Below, piece by piece: positions 17,950 to 26,241 of a DNA stretch of 29,642 nt. The position numbers and the translations under genes are program-made. Below the pieces are notes generated by a model. It had not been told where the DNA came from and searched no databases. It saw nothing but the letters and a program-made list of their open reading frames with translations. Source of the stretch: a virus; the IMG/VR virus record IMGVR_UViG_3300028607_000290, positions 1 through 29,642 of that record, one strand, 5' to 3'. Positions within the stretch are counted from its first letter, which is position 1. Each line of letters starts with the position of its first letter.

Positions 17950-19089
17950 TTATTTTATTTGTTTAGATTTACCTCTCATTACCTGTGTAAGTTCACCAAT
18001 TTTTAAATTAGATAATCTAATCTTAGCATTCCTCATTGCGGCTCTTCTTTCTTTTCTATATCTATTTATAACATATTCAGGTACGGCATTCCTTGTTGAT
18101 AGTATACTATAAATTAAAGTTTTATACATTGCTTCTTCTGCAAATTTATGTATTTTCATTTCCTTATCAGTACCTAATCCATCAGATATATATTTTAAAG
18201 TAACTGTTCTGTCTTTTAAATCACTACTAAAAGATATTTTACCATTTAATTCATCTATTATAAATACACCATTTTTCTGTGTTGTTTCTGGATCTAATCC
18301 ATATCTTAATCCCAAGTGATTAGGAAGTTCATCGGAACTATTTAAGTTACTCGAAGCATTACCTATATTAAAATCTTTAAAACGTGTATCAGTTAATGAT
18401 TCCCCTGTTAATATATCACTATCACCAGCAAATATATAATTATAATCAGAATCTTGTAGTACTGATTCGCTCGGTTTTGATGTTATTCTACTAGGGTATA
18501 TTATATGTTCAATACCAGCAGTATCCACCCAAGACAATCTAACATAATTTATATAATCTTGTGGCATTGGTATTGATAAACCTGGTCCAACGTCAACCTC
18601 TTGTATTTTCTCTACTCTACCAATATCGTAATTAAATTCTTGTATACATCTTTTTGAATGAAATAATATTTCGGATCTTTTAACTGTATTTATTAATTTA
18701 CCATCGCCGACATAACCAATCATAAAATTATTAACTATATCTTTTAAAGATATATATCTATAATCCCCTAACACCTGCGTTAATAGTAATGCAATTACTA
18801 TATCGGTTATTGCTATAGTTACACTGGCAGATAGAGTTGATGTTACATTATCTACAGTTTTCTTTTGAAATGTTATTACCCCTGAAGCATAAGTATAATT
18901 ATCTCTATCTTGTTCTTGACCATTTAATGTTACAATAAACTCACTTTCATCAGCTGGTGTATGTGTAAAATCTGAATCAAATGTATATACAGCTCTTGGT
19001 ATACTACCACTTATAGTACCTTCTGAACCTAACCACTTGTGTTTGTTATTGTAGTATTGATAATGTGTTGTTGATCCTAATAGTCCCAT
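17950..19089 (-). CDS. Neck ring protein with an N-terminal beta-domain insertion (379 aa)
   Basis: Residues 1-13 (MGLLGSTTHYQYY) and the run from about 108 (GDYRYISLKDIVNNFMIGYV, then KRSEILFHSKRCIQEFNYD, MPQDYINYVRLSWVD, GIEHIIYP) match a ring protein of crAss-like phages that stacks between portal and tail. Between them, residues about 18-107 look inserted: a beta-rich segment containing SEFIVTLNGQEQDRDNYTY and GVITF, a pattern found in phage fibre- and adhesin-type modules. The chain ends in a basic helical region (YRKERRAAMRNAKIRL). The start is 2 bases past the stop of the 344-aa gene and the end is 6 bases before the muzzle start, so the three are tightly linked. Confidence 0.7.
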   Translation of the reverse strand: MGLLGSTTHYQYYNNKHKWLGSEGTISGSIPRAVYTFDSDFTHTPADESEFIVTLNGQEQDRDNYTYASGVITFQKKTVDNVTSTLSASVTIAITDIVIALLLTQVLGDYRYISLKDIVNNFMIGYVGDGKLINTVKRSEILFHSKRCIQEFNYDIGRVEKIQEVDVGPGLSIPMPQDYINYVRLSWVDTAGIEHIIYPSRITSKPSESVLQDSDYNYIFAGDSDILTGESLTDTRFKDFNIGNASSNLNSSDELPNHLGLRYGLDPETTQKNGVFIIDELNGKISFSSDLKDRTVTLKYISDGLGTDKEMKIHKFAEEAMYKTLIYSILSTRNAVPEYVINRYRKERRAAMRNAKIRLSNLKIGELTQVMRGKSKQIK

Positions 19090-19091
19090 AT

Positions 19092-20126
19092 TTATTGTTG
19101 TTTAGCTGCTGCGTTACTTTGTATCGCTTGCGCCGCTTGTTGTGTTATTCCCTGATCTTTTATAACAATACCAGCAAGTACTAATACTTGTGCTATTAAC
19201 TGAGGTTCTTCAGATGGGTGTAATTCAAAATTAGTTGAACCCTTTGTTGTACTTGAATAAATATTTTTTGCTTGAAGTTTTAAAACTAAATCATCAGCGC
19301 CAGTCCAACCTAATGTATTTGATATAGTTATTGTATCACCTACAGCAAAACCTGAACCTACTATATTAATTACTACCGCAGTTACAATATCATCACTTAT
19401 TGTTAATGTTATACTAGCGGCTGTACCACTTCCACTTGTGCTTACACCAGTTGTTGTACCAATTACTATAGTTTGATCACTATCCATTAATCCTGTATTA
19501 CCACTATCTATAATAGATGTATCATTTGATCCTAATATTATGCCATTAGATATATATGAATTTGAATCATACACATTTGTACCATATGTTGCATTTCTAG
19601 TATATCCCCATCGTGGATCTGTTGGGACTTTAATGTAATCAAGTGTTGCGGTTGTAATACTTGTAGGATTAACTTGTACTGAAGTTGCTCCAGAAGAAGT
19701 TGTTGTTTTATAGTATATGGGATAATCTGTACTTGGTTTTGTCAAAGGAGATGACAATAAGTAAGGAAGTTCATGTTTGTCAACTAGTTCAAATGGTAAT
19801 GTTCTACCACTATTTATTAGTTCTATTATTTTATATATATCAGTTGGTAAATTACCAACACCAGTATCTAATGTTATTGATGCTGTTTTATAAAAAGTAT
19901 CTATTTTTTCTTTGATTTTTGATGGAACATCGGCGTAACCTGTATTAATTCTACCTTGAGTACCTAAAGTTAATACTTTATTATATTGCATAAAGGCTAT
20001 ATCTAGCAATTGTATTTGAGCTTGTTTAGCTATTTTGTTAAATTCATCTGGTGTTAAATAGCCTCTTTGTTCTTTATTTAGTATTGATAAAACTGATTTA
20101 TATACTGTGTCTATGTTTATAGCCAT
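19092..20126 (-). CDS. Neck ring protein with an internal beta-domain insertion (344 aa)
   Basis: The start (VYKSVLSILNKEQRGYLTPD, then EFNKIAKQAQIQLLD) and end (NFELHPSEEPQLIAQVLVLA at 299-318, then GIVIKD) are blocks I recognise from a conserved ring/adaptor protein of crAss-like and marine phages, which is usually nearer 230 aa. Residues about 185-297 appear inserted: Gly/Ser/Thr-rich beta sequence including VVINIVGSGFAVGDTITISN. The C-terminus is Gln/Ala-rich. It probably forms a dodecameric ring under the portal. The 60-base leader contains paired inverted repeats. Confidence 0.7.
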   Translation of the reverse strand: MAINIDTVYKSVLSILNKEQRGYLTPDEFNKIAKQAQIQLLDIAFMQYNKVLTLGTQGRINTGYADVPSKIKEKIDTFYKTASITLDTGVGNLPTDIYKIIELINSGRTLPFELVDKHELPYLLSSPLTKPSTDYPIYYKTTTSSGATSVQVNPTSITTATLDYIKVPTDPRWGYTRNATYGTNVYDSNSYISNGIILGSNDTSIIDSGNTGLMDSDQTIVIGTTTGVSTSGSGTAASITLTISDDIVTAVVINIVGSGFAVGDTITISNTLGWTGADDLVLKLQAKNIYSSTTKGSTNFELHPSEEPQLIAQVLVLAGIVIKDQGITQQAAQAIQSNAAAKQQ

Positions 20127-20147
20127 AATTTCTTTTTTTTATAGTAA

Positions 20148-20180
20148 GTGGTCACCTTATAGAGATGACCACCCCTATAA
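20148..20180 (-). other. Interleaved inverted repeats: possible pseudoknot or switch upstream of the ring gene
   Basis: On the minus strand the order is TTATAG, GG, GTGGTCA, TCT, CTATAA, GG, TGACCAC. TTATAG can pair with CTATAA (6 bp) and GTGGTCA with TGACCAC (7 bp). The arms alternate, so they form an H-type pseudoknot or two competing hairpins. No T tract follows on the minus strand (TTACTATAAAAAAAAG), so it is not a usual terminator. The element lies 22 bases before the ring gene start. Confidence 0.6.
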
Positions 20181-20186
20181 AGTTAT

Positions 20187-21002
20187 TTATTTTAATCTCT
20201 TTTCAATAGTTTGATATATTTCTATACCATCATCTGTTTTAAAGAAAGCTGCCAACGCAGAGTAAGGATTCTCATCAAAAGGAACAGTTAAGATTTTTCT
20301 ATCATTACTTCCCCAATGAAAAGTTCTTTGATCTTGAGCTAATTTTATAATACTAGCTTCAACCGCTCTTATACCGGTATTCCTGATTTCTATATTTTCA
20401 TCACTTGCGAGTTCTAAGAACAATTTTGGATTTTTCTTAGCAAATATTAATGTATCACGTTTAAGTTCTTTAGATTTCATCTCAGTAACCCTAGAACCAA
20501 CTTCTGTTCTTAATATTGCCTCCATTTTATCAACCTCCATATTTACAGCTGCTTGTAGTGCATCAATCTCTATAGTTAATATATCAAGATCTGATTCAGC
20601 TTGTTTTTCATGATCTATTTCATAAAAAAGTCTGTTAGAATCTGGATGATATATAGATAATAATTTTTGTAGAGTTACTTCATTTTTAGGTACAGCTATA
20701 AAACCATCTCTAAAAATAATATGCCCTAATCTTTGTGGACCTTTCATCTCATCAACAAATACTGTTTTTTGATTTCTACAGTATTTCATTTCTCTTTCAT
20801 AACCCTTTTCTTCATCAAACCAAAATAAACCTCTTGATTTCATAATATAAACAACAGGTTTAATTTTTCCTTTAAGTTTATAAACCCTGTCTTTTATTTC
20901 CCAAATATCTTTTTTGGATTTAGTAACTGTAGGTTTTTCTACAACCACTTCTTTTTTTACTTGTGGTTTTTTAACCACTTCTTCTTTTTTTATTTTTTCC
21001 AT
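20187..21002 (-). CDS. Conserved head/neck protein following the capsid gene (271 aa)
   Basis: After a Lys/Glu/Val-rich flexible N-terminus (1-32), the protein has blocks I recall from a conserved family encoded next to the capsid gene in uncultured marine phages: GLFWFDEEKGYEREMKYC, KTVFVDEMKGPQRLGHIIFR, LQKLLSIYHPDSNRLFYEID, KSKELKRDTLIFAKKNPKLF and FDENPYSALAAFFKTDDGIE. No enzyme motif is visible; a capsid-accessory or head-completion role is an inference from position. The ATG at 21002 is preferred: a longer reading from 21059 would start inside the terminator and add a Pro/Phe-rich leader. The start context matches that of the scaffold gene. Confidence 0.65.
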   Translation of the reverse strand: MEKIKKEEVVKKPQVKKEVVVEKPTVTKSKKDIWEIKDRVYKLKGKIKPVVYIMKSRGLFWFDEEKGYEREMKYCRNQKTVFVDEMKGPQRLGHIIFRDGFIAVPKNEVTLQKLLSIYHPDSNRLFYEIDHEKQAESDLDILTIEIDALQAAVNMEVDKMEAILRTEVGSRVTEMKSKELKRDTLIFAKKNPKLFLELASDENIEIRNTGIRAVEASIIKLAQDQRTFHWGSNDRKILTVPFDENPYSALAAFFKTDDGIEIYQTIEKRLK

Positions 21003-21015
21003 AATATAATATAAT
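20993..21015 (-). promoter_or_regulatory. Leader/start element shared with the scaffold gene (copy 1)
   Basis: The 23 bases spanning the start read ATTATATTATATTATGG then AAAAAA on the minus strand, the same as at the scaffold gene start (23763-23785). This copy has an extra ATTAT unit just upstream. It may be a translation leader or part of an AT-rich promoter restarting transcription after the terminator. Confidence 0.45.
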
Positions 21016-21035
21016 ATAATTAAAAAGTTAAAAAT

Positions 21036-21070
21036 AAAAGGTGGAGGGTGCCGAAGCACCCTTACCTTTT
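21036..21070 (-). terminator. Intrinsic terminator with TTCG tetraloop after the major capsid gene
   Basis: On the minus strand a 7-bp stem AGGGTGC/GCACCCT closes a TTCG loop, and an outer stem AAAAGGT/ACCTTTT adds 7 bp across a small internal loop. It is followed by ATTTTTAACTTTTTAATT (21018-21035), a T-rich tract. It starts 8 bases past the capsid stop. It should end or reduce transcription after the most highly expressed gene. Confidence 0.85.
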
Positions 21071-21078
21071 AATAGTTA

Positions 21079-22527
21079 TTATCTGAATAACACAAAGTTA
21101 TTCGCAGCTTGAGTTACAAGACATCTTTCAGATAGATAATGAATATTCATATCATCCACTGAAGAGTTTTGAGCCCCAACTGAACCTGTTATCCAGGATT
21201 TCATCTTTCTGTCATCCGCTTCAGATGCTCTGTATCTAACGTGTAATAACGGTCTTTTGACGTTTTTACCTAGACTTTGATCATAAACTGAAGAAGTTCC
21301 AGCAGGAATTAAACACCCAGCTACTTTACCAATAGTTGCTCCAGAGTTTACTAACCCCCTAGCAGACTTGTTATTTAGATATTTCCAGTCAGTTTTATAG
21401 AAGTCATAAGAACCTCTTCTAAAACCGGTGAAACCTAAATTTAAAGCCATATCTTCTTCGTTGTTAAATACACCATAAGAAGAACCAGCTGCATAGTTTG
21501 AATTTACATTCGCTAACATATTATCAAATCCTAAATTAGAAGATCTATCTAAGAAAAGCATATTTTCTTCAATAGCCCCTTGTTTATCTAATTCACCGAT
21601 TAATGTATCGAAATCAGCCAAATCATCAGTAGCCGTATCAAACATATTTGTTGCTAGCATTCCTCTGCTTTCAATCGCTGCAAAAAGACCTTCAGTACCA
21701 GTACCAGTTACACCTGAAGCGCTATCTTTAGTGATACCCTCTATTACGGACATCTCTAAATAATCTTCGAATCGTTTTCTAGTATCACCTTCTGCTTTTA
21801 TATACCATAGGTATCCACTTTGTCCAGCTTCACCAGAAACTTCAACCCAGCCAATTTGAGCCGTATCAGATCCATTAATAATGTATCTATCTTTAATTAT
21901 GATAGGTTTGTTAGTAAAAGATTTGAAATTTGGTTCAACCGCGTTTAAGATGTTTTCTGTACCTTTTGCAAAGTCAGAACCAATCGCGAATACTCTAGCT
22001 ACTGCCGTTGTACTGGCTGCGATATTATCCATATCTTTGAAAGTTGCATTACCATAAGGTAATATTGTAAACGTATCTTGATCTGGAACCGCAGTAACCT
22101 GTGCTGTTACAACAGCAACATCGGCTGGTCCGCTACCAGTAGTAATTTGTACTACTACAGTTGTACCTACTCTAAGAGCATGCGCTATATTAGATCCTGA
22201 TTCGTTATCAATATCTTTTGGAGCTGAACATGCGCCAGTAGTTGTGTTTAATATGACTTTGTAAGCCAAATGTAATCTACCTTGCTCAGACCAAATTATT
22301 TGATCAGAAGCCATAGGCATTTCCGCACCCACCATCTTAAGAAATCCACTCATAGATCTGTCTCCATATCTTTCAACTTCAGACTCATATAGTTCAGGTA
22401 CATATTGTTGCGCCCAACCTTGAACTCCAGAACTAGTAAAATCCAAATAGGATAATGCTCCAGGAGATTTAGTTACGCTAGGCGTTACGAGACCCGCGGT
22501 CCCGAGTGTAATATTTGTATTTGCCAT
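21079..22527 (-). CDS. Major capsid protein (482 aa)
   Basis: The N-terminal region carries a block I recognise as typical of crAss-like major capsid proteins: GWAQQYVPELYESEVERYGD (37-56), RSMSGFLKMVGAEMPM (57-72), then DQIIWSEQGRLHLAYK (75-90). Length fits the HK97-fold family (about 480-500 aa). A Gly/Thr/Val-rich middle is consistent with the insertion domain. The C-terminal half (GFTGFRRGSYDFYKTDWKYL, then GAQNSSVDDMNIHYLSERCL) is the usual conserved end. No protease or delta-domain is visible. The gene follows the scaffold gene by 27 bases, has an A-rich leader without Shine-Dalgarno site, and is followed at once by a strong terminator. Confidence 0.88.
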   Translation of the reverse strand: MANTNITLGTAGLVTPSVTKSPGALSYLDFTSSGVQGWAQQYVPELYESEVERYGDRSMSGFLKMVGAEMPMASDQIIWSEQGRLHLAYKVILNTTTGACSAPKDIDNESGSNIAHALRVGTTVVVQITTGSGPADVAVVTAQVTAVPDQDTFTILPYGNATFKDMDNIAASTTAVARVFAIGSDFAKGTENILNAVEPNFKSFTNKPIIIKDRYIINGSDTAQIGWVEVSGEAGQSGYLWYIKAEGDTRKRFEDYLEMSVIEGITKDSASGVTGTGTEGLFAAIESRGMLATNMFDTATDDLADFDTLIGELDKQGAIEENMLFLDRSSNLGFDNMLANVNSNYAAGSSYGVFNNEEDMALNLGFTGFRRGSYDFYKTDWKYLNNKSARGLVNSGATIGKVAGCLIPAGTSSVYDQSLGKNVKRPLLHVRYRASEADDRKMKSWITGSVGAQNSSVDDMNIHYLSERCLVTQAANNFVLFR

Positions 22528-22554
22528 TTTTTTAAGTTTAAAATGTTAAATTAA

Positions 22555-23772
22555 TTAATAGTGTTTGAGTTTAAATTTAAGCTTAGAACTATCGTCTCCA
22601 CTTATAACCTTAAATTTACCACCTTTAGTATCTATAAATCCTATATCAGTTTTTCGTGCGTCCATGTTAATATTCTTGGCTTCACTAGTCATCTCTTTTA
22701 TAGCATCTGCTTTACCTTGTTGATAAAAATGATTAGAAATGGAATCAGCGTTTGATGCGGCAAACAACATCTTATGGTATCCACTAGCATTTATTAATTT
22801 TCTTGATTTTTTTTCCAAAAATGGAGCAACCAAGTTCATAATGTCACTTTGGAGTTCTTTAGTTTGTTTAACATCTTTAACATTGTAGCGATATTTCTTG
22901 TCTCCAACTTTAAAATCAAAACCTTTGAAGTTTTCATTAAAAACTGTATCAGTCTCTTTGTCAAAATGTGCTTTAGCCATTACGGCTTGTTCATTAGCTT
23001 TATCTTGCTCTGTATTATAACGATTAAAAAACTCTACAGCTTTTTGTTGTTCTGGAAGCAACTTAGAACCCAACTTGACTTCTTTGTAGTATTTATCTTT
23101 CAGACCTTCTAAATGTTGTCTAGCATCATGAACCGCTTCTTTATAAGCAAGTTTTTTCCTCTGTATGTCCCTAGGTTCATCTATATCTTCGTCGAAACTA
23201 TATTTATCTTCAATTAAGAAGCTAATTTCATCTTGATTTAAATGTTCCTTAGTTTGTTCAAGATAATTTCTTAATAAGACATTATCATCAACTTTTGAAT
23301 AATCCGCGCTGAGTCGGACATAGTCCTCTAGCGTTCCACCAGTCTCGTTCATAAACTTCACGAGTTTTTCAACATTTTCTGGTAGATCCATTCCTGGAGT
23401 TGTTTCTTTAATATTTTCTAAAACAGGTTCATCAGTTTTTTCTTTAACTATTGTTTCTTCAGTTTTTTCTTCTGAATCCGTAATTTCTTCAAGAACAGGT
23501 GCCTCTACCTTTTCTTCTTTTTTACCTTCTTCTTCTTGTTCTTGTTTTGGTAAACTTTTTTTGTCAGTACTGACTTCTTCCCGTACGGCATCTTTTTTAG
23601 TTTTAGTTGTTTCACTTAAATTAACCTTATAAGAACCATCTTCTTGTTTAGCAGATGATTTTTTAGTAGTTTTTGATTTAGATACTTTCATATCTCCACC
23701 TTCACTTGTAATATCGGTGCTATCCACCTCTTTTTTTACTTCGACTTGCAAAGTTTCTTTTGTTTTTTCCAT
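22555..23772 (-). CDS. Scaffolding-like protein (405 aa)
   Basis: Placed between portal and capsid, as scaffold genes usually are. Residues 1 to about 125 are extremely Lys/Glu/Thr-rich and probably disordered, with a rough internal repeat (APVLEEI and EPVLENI). From about 126 the chain is helical and charged (LVKFMNETGGTLEDYVRLSA, LNQDEISFLIEDKYSFDEDI, and a long Lys/Ala/Gln helix), with a basic C-terminus (KLKFKLKHY). This fits an assembly core that is not in the final shell. A tail length-control protein is a less likely alternative. Its start context is shared with the 271-aa gene after the capsid gene. Confidence 0.7.
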   Translation of the reverse strand: MEKTKETLQVEVKKEVDSTDITSEGGDMKVSKSKTTKKSSAKQEDGSYKVNLSETTKTKKDAVREEVSTDKKSLPKQEQEEEGKKEEKVEAPVLEEITDSEEKTEETIVKEKTDEPVLENIKETTPGMDLPENVEKLVKFMNETGGTLEDYVRLSADYSKVDDNVLLRNYLEQTKEHLNQDEISFLIEDKYSFDEDIDEPRDIQRKKLAYKEAVHDARQHLEGLKDKYYKEVKLGSKLLPEQQKAVEFFNRYNTEQDKANEQAVMAKAHFDKETDTVFNENFKGFDFKVGDKKYRYNVKDVKQTKELQSDIMNLVAPFLEKKSRKLINASGYHKMLFAASNADSISNHFYQQGKADAIKEMTSEAKNINMDARKTDIGFIDTKGGKFKVISGDDSSKLKFKLKHY

Positions 23773-23785
23773 AATATAATATAAT
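23763..23785 (-). promoter_or_regulatory. Leader/start element shared with the 271-aa head gene (copy 2)
   Basis: On the minus strand this reads ATTATATTATATTATGG then AAAAAA, identical over 23 bases to 20993-21015. Both encoded proteins begin MEK and continue Lys/Glu-rich. Confidence 0.45.
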
Positions 23786-23823
23786 TAAATAATTAAAAAT
23801 TTTTTTTGTTTTAATTTTAGTTT

Positions 23824-26241
23824 TTATCTTGGTTCAAACTGTTCAAGACCAAAACCTCCTAAATTATCAAATCCAGCGGATTCGAATTTTTTGGGTCCTG
23901 TATTACCTTTTCTTTGTTCAATCATCTCGCTTTGTTGAGACGCTTGTATTCTAGTTCTTTCATCTTTACGATCTTCTTTACCAGTATCTTTACTTTTTGC
24001 TAACTCTAATTCTTGAGATCTTAATCTCATATTCATTGAAAATTCAAGTTCCATTAATTCTTTTTTAATAGCAGCTTCTCTTTCCATTTTTGTAATATCA
24101 AATTGAATTTGTGCTTCAGCAACTTGTATTTTAGTTTGTGCTAACGCTTGTTGTTTCTGCATATCAGCGGCAGCAGCAGCTTGAGCAGCTTGAACATTTG
24201 ATTGTGTTTGAGCTTGAATATTCTCCATTTGGATTTGTCTATCTAACGCTTGTTTTTTCTTTCTACGTACTTTTAATAATTGATTTGCAAGTTTTAAATT
24301 TTTAATTTCCCTTACATCTATAGCATCTTCAAGATATATTTGATCTTTTTGAAGAGCCATTTGTATATTATTTTCAAGTAGTTGTTTTTCTTCTTCGTCT
24401 GGAGTTAATTCTAAAAATATACCAAAATCATGTAAATGTAATTTTTTTATTTCAGTTAGTGTAGCAACATTAAATCTACCTAAAGAATTTATAAATTGAT
24501 TTTTAGTTTTCGAATATTCTAATACATCAGATATTCTCAACGATATGCATTCTGCAGTTTTAAGCGTTAAGTACAAACCAGCTTGTAATATATGTCGTGT
24601 TGCAGTATTAGAATTTGCAGCAGCTAGTTTTTGTATACCAACTAAAGCATTGCTATCTGGTTTACTACCATCTCTTGCTTCATTTAATCCTGTTACATCC
24701 CTCATCATTTGTAGATAGTAATTATAAGCATTAATTAAACTACTTATTTTTTGACCACCACTGCTAGATTGTATTTCTTGTATAGGTACTTTACCTGGGT
24801 TCATGTCACCATCTTGTGTCATGGATCTACCTATAATCGAACCAGTTTGAAAATACATATTCAATGCTTCTTGTGGATTATAGTTTGTACCATTACCTAA
24901 ATCAATTTCAGAAAGTCCATCAGCATCCATATAAATACCATCTGGAACCATTCTAGATAACACTTGCTGTAATTTCAAATGTGTTAATTGAATCATATCA
25001 GCGAAACTAGTCATTCTACTAACTAACGACTCTGGTTTTCCTTTGTAAATTCTTGGTGCACATATTTGATAAGACATATGGCATTTTGTAATATCAGACT
25101 TTGGTCTAGCCATATTCTCAGCCATATACCACTGTAATAATGTTTCATGACCAACAATTTTGGCACCAGTGTATAAAACTTCTATAGCCCTATCTACTTT
25201 TATAAATCTAGATCTATCATCTTTAGGAGGATTAAAATCACTATCTTTTTTTAATGCTTTATTATACCCGCTAGCCCCTTGTTTTATTTTGTATGTTTGA
25301 TTTCTATATGTTTTGTATTCAAAATATACAATTTCTACAAAATTATCTTCATCTTCTTTTTGTGTTGTAAATTGACCACGTGATGCATTAGGTGAAATTG
25401 ATTTTTCTATCTCTTCTACTTCTACGTCTGTTAAATCTGGAAATTGTTTTTTAAGTTCAGGTATTGATATTTTAGTTATTTCACCTACATAATATAAATC
25501 TTCAAAATAAGGGGAATCTGTATATGAATATACTATATTAACAGGATCAACATATTCTATTTTAATTCCATCAGCTTTATTAAAACTATTTTTAACGCAT
25601 GCTATACCCAAAACTGTAAGATCATAATCTAATCTATTTTTGATTAAATCATAATTATTTAAATCCATTACGTTATTTAAAGCTTCTTCTTGCGCTATTT
25701 CTATAGACTGTTTATAATCTAATTGCATGTGTAAAGCTAATTCTTCATCATTTTCAGGTAACTTGCTAGGATCATTATTAAACATGTTTACACCTGTTTC
25801 TTGAGCAAGTAAAGCTATAAATTCTTTATTCCTCATATCCTTAACCATTTTTTCAATATAGTCAGTTCTTTTTGATACAGAAGAAGGATCTTGTGAATAT
25901 GATTTTAAATCATATATTCTATCTGACATACCATTTACTACTATATCTACAAATTTAGGTATAATCGGGACTGGTTTCCAATCTAAATTAAGGTATGATA
26001 AATCACCGTTTATAGATAGTTCATTTTTATATTTTTGTATAGATTGTTCACCTCTAGCGTATAATCTTAAATCATGATAATTTTGTCTAGAATTAGAATA
26101 TTTTGTAGAACCAGAATCTTTTTTAAACCATTCATTTTCTATAGCCCTACCAACCTGGAGACCATACTCTGAACTAGCTTTTTCACTTTCTGACACAGCG
26201 TGACTTGGAAAAGAAGTTTTTGGTTTTGTTTTAAATGCCAT
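23824..26241 (-). CDS. Portal protein (805 aa)
   Basis: The portal forms the twelve-fold DNA entry ring at the capsid vertex and docks the terminase. The N-terminal region has blocks I recognise from crAss-like portals (about 800 aa): NYHDLRLYARGEQSIQKYKN, then YLNLDWKPVPIIPKFVDIVV and NGMSDRIYDL. A further block, YVDPVNIVYSYTDSPYFEDL, is followed by a helical stem region including LQQVLSRMVPDGIYMDADGL and VTGLNEARDGSKPD. Residues about 660-760 are a long Gln/Ala/Glu-rich helix (barrel), and the chain ends GGFGLEQFEPR. The ATG lies directly against the TAA of the terminase gene (TAAATG), which suggests translational coupling. Confidence 0.87.
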   Translation of the reverse strand: MAFKTKPKTSFPSHAVSESEKASSEYGLQVGRAIENEWFKKDSGSTKYSNSRQNYHDLRLYARGEQSIQKYKNELSINGDLSYLNLDWKPVPIIPKFVDIVVNGMSDRIYDLKSYSQDPSSVSKRTDYIEKMVKDMRNKEFIALLAQETGVNMFNNDPSKLPENDEELALHMQLDYKQSIEIAQEEALNNVMDLNNYDLIKNRLDYDLTVLGIACVKNSFNKADGIKIEYVDPVNIVYSYTDSPYFEDLYYVGEITKISIPELKKQFPDLTDVEVEEIEKSISPNASRGQFTTQKEDEDNFVEIVYFEYKTYRNQTYKIKQGASGYNKALKKDSDFNPPKDDRSRFIKVDRAIEVLYTGAKIVGHETLLQWYMAENMARPKSDITKCHMSYQICAPRIYKGKPESLVSRMTSFADMIQLTHLKLQQVLSRMVPDGIYMDADGLSEIDLGNGTNYNPQEALNMYFQTGSIIGRSMTQDGDMNPGKVPIQEIQSSSGGQKISSLINAYNYYLQMMRDVTGLNEARDGSKPDSNALVGIQKLAAANSNTATRHILQAGLYLTLKTAECISLRISDVLEYSKTKNQFINSLGRFNVATLTEIKKLHLHDFGIFLELTPDEEEKQLLENNIQMALQKDQIYLEDAIDVREIKNLKLANQLLKVRRKKKQALDRQIQMENIQAQTQSNVQAAQAAAAADMQKQQALAQTKIQVAEAQIQFDITKMEREAAIKKELMELEFSMNMRLRSQELELAKSKDTGKEDRKDERTRIQASQQSEMIEQRKGNTGPKKFESAGFDNLGGFGLEQFEPR

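Noticed and set aside
21003-21059. Longer N-terminus for the 271-aa head protein starting at 21059
   Set aside because: The added codons run through the capsid terminator and AT repeats; ATG at 21002 has a leader shared with the scaffold gene.
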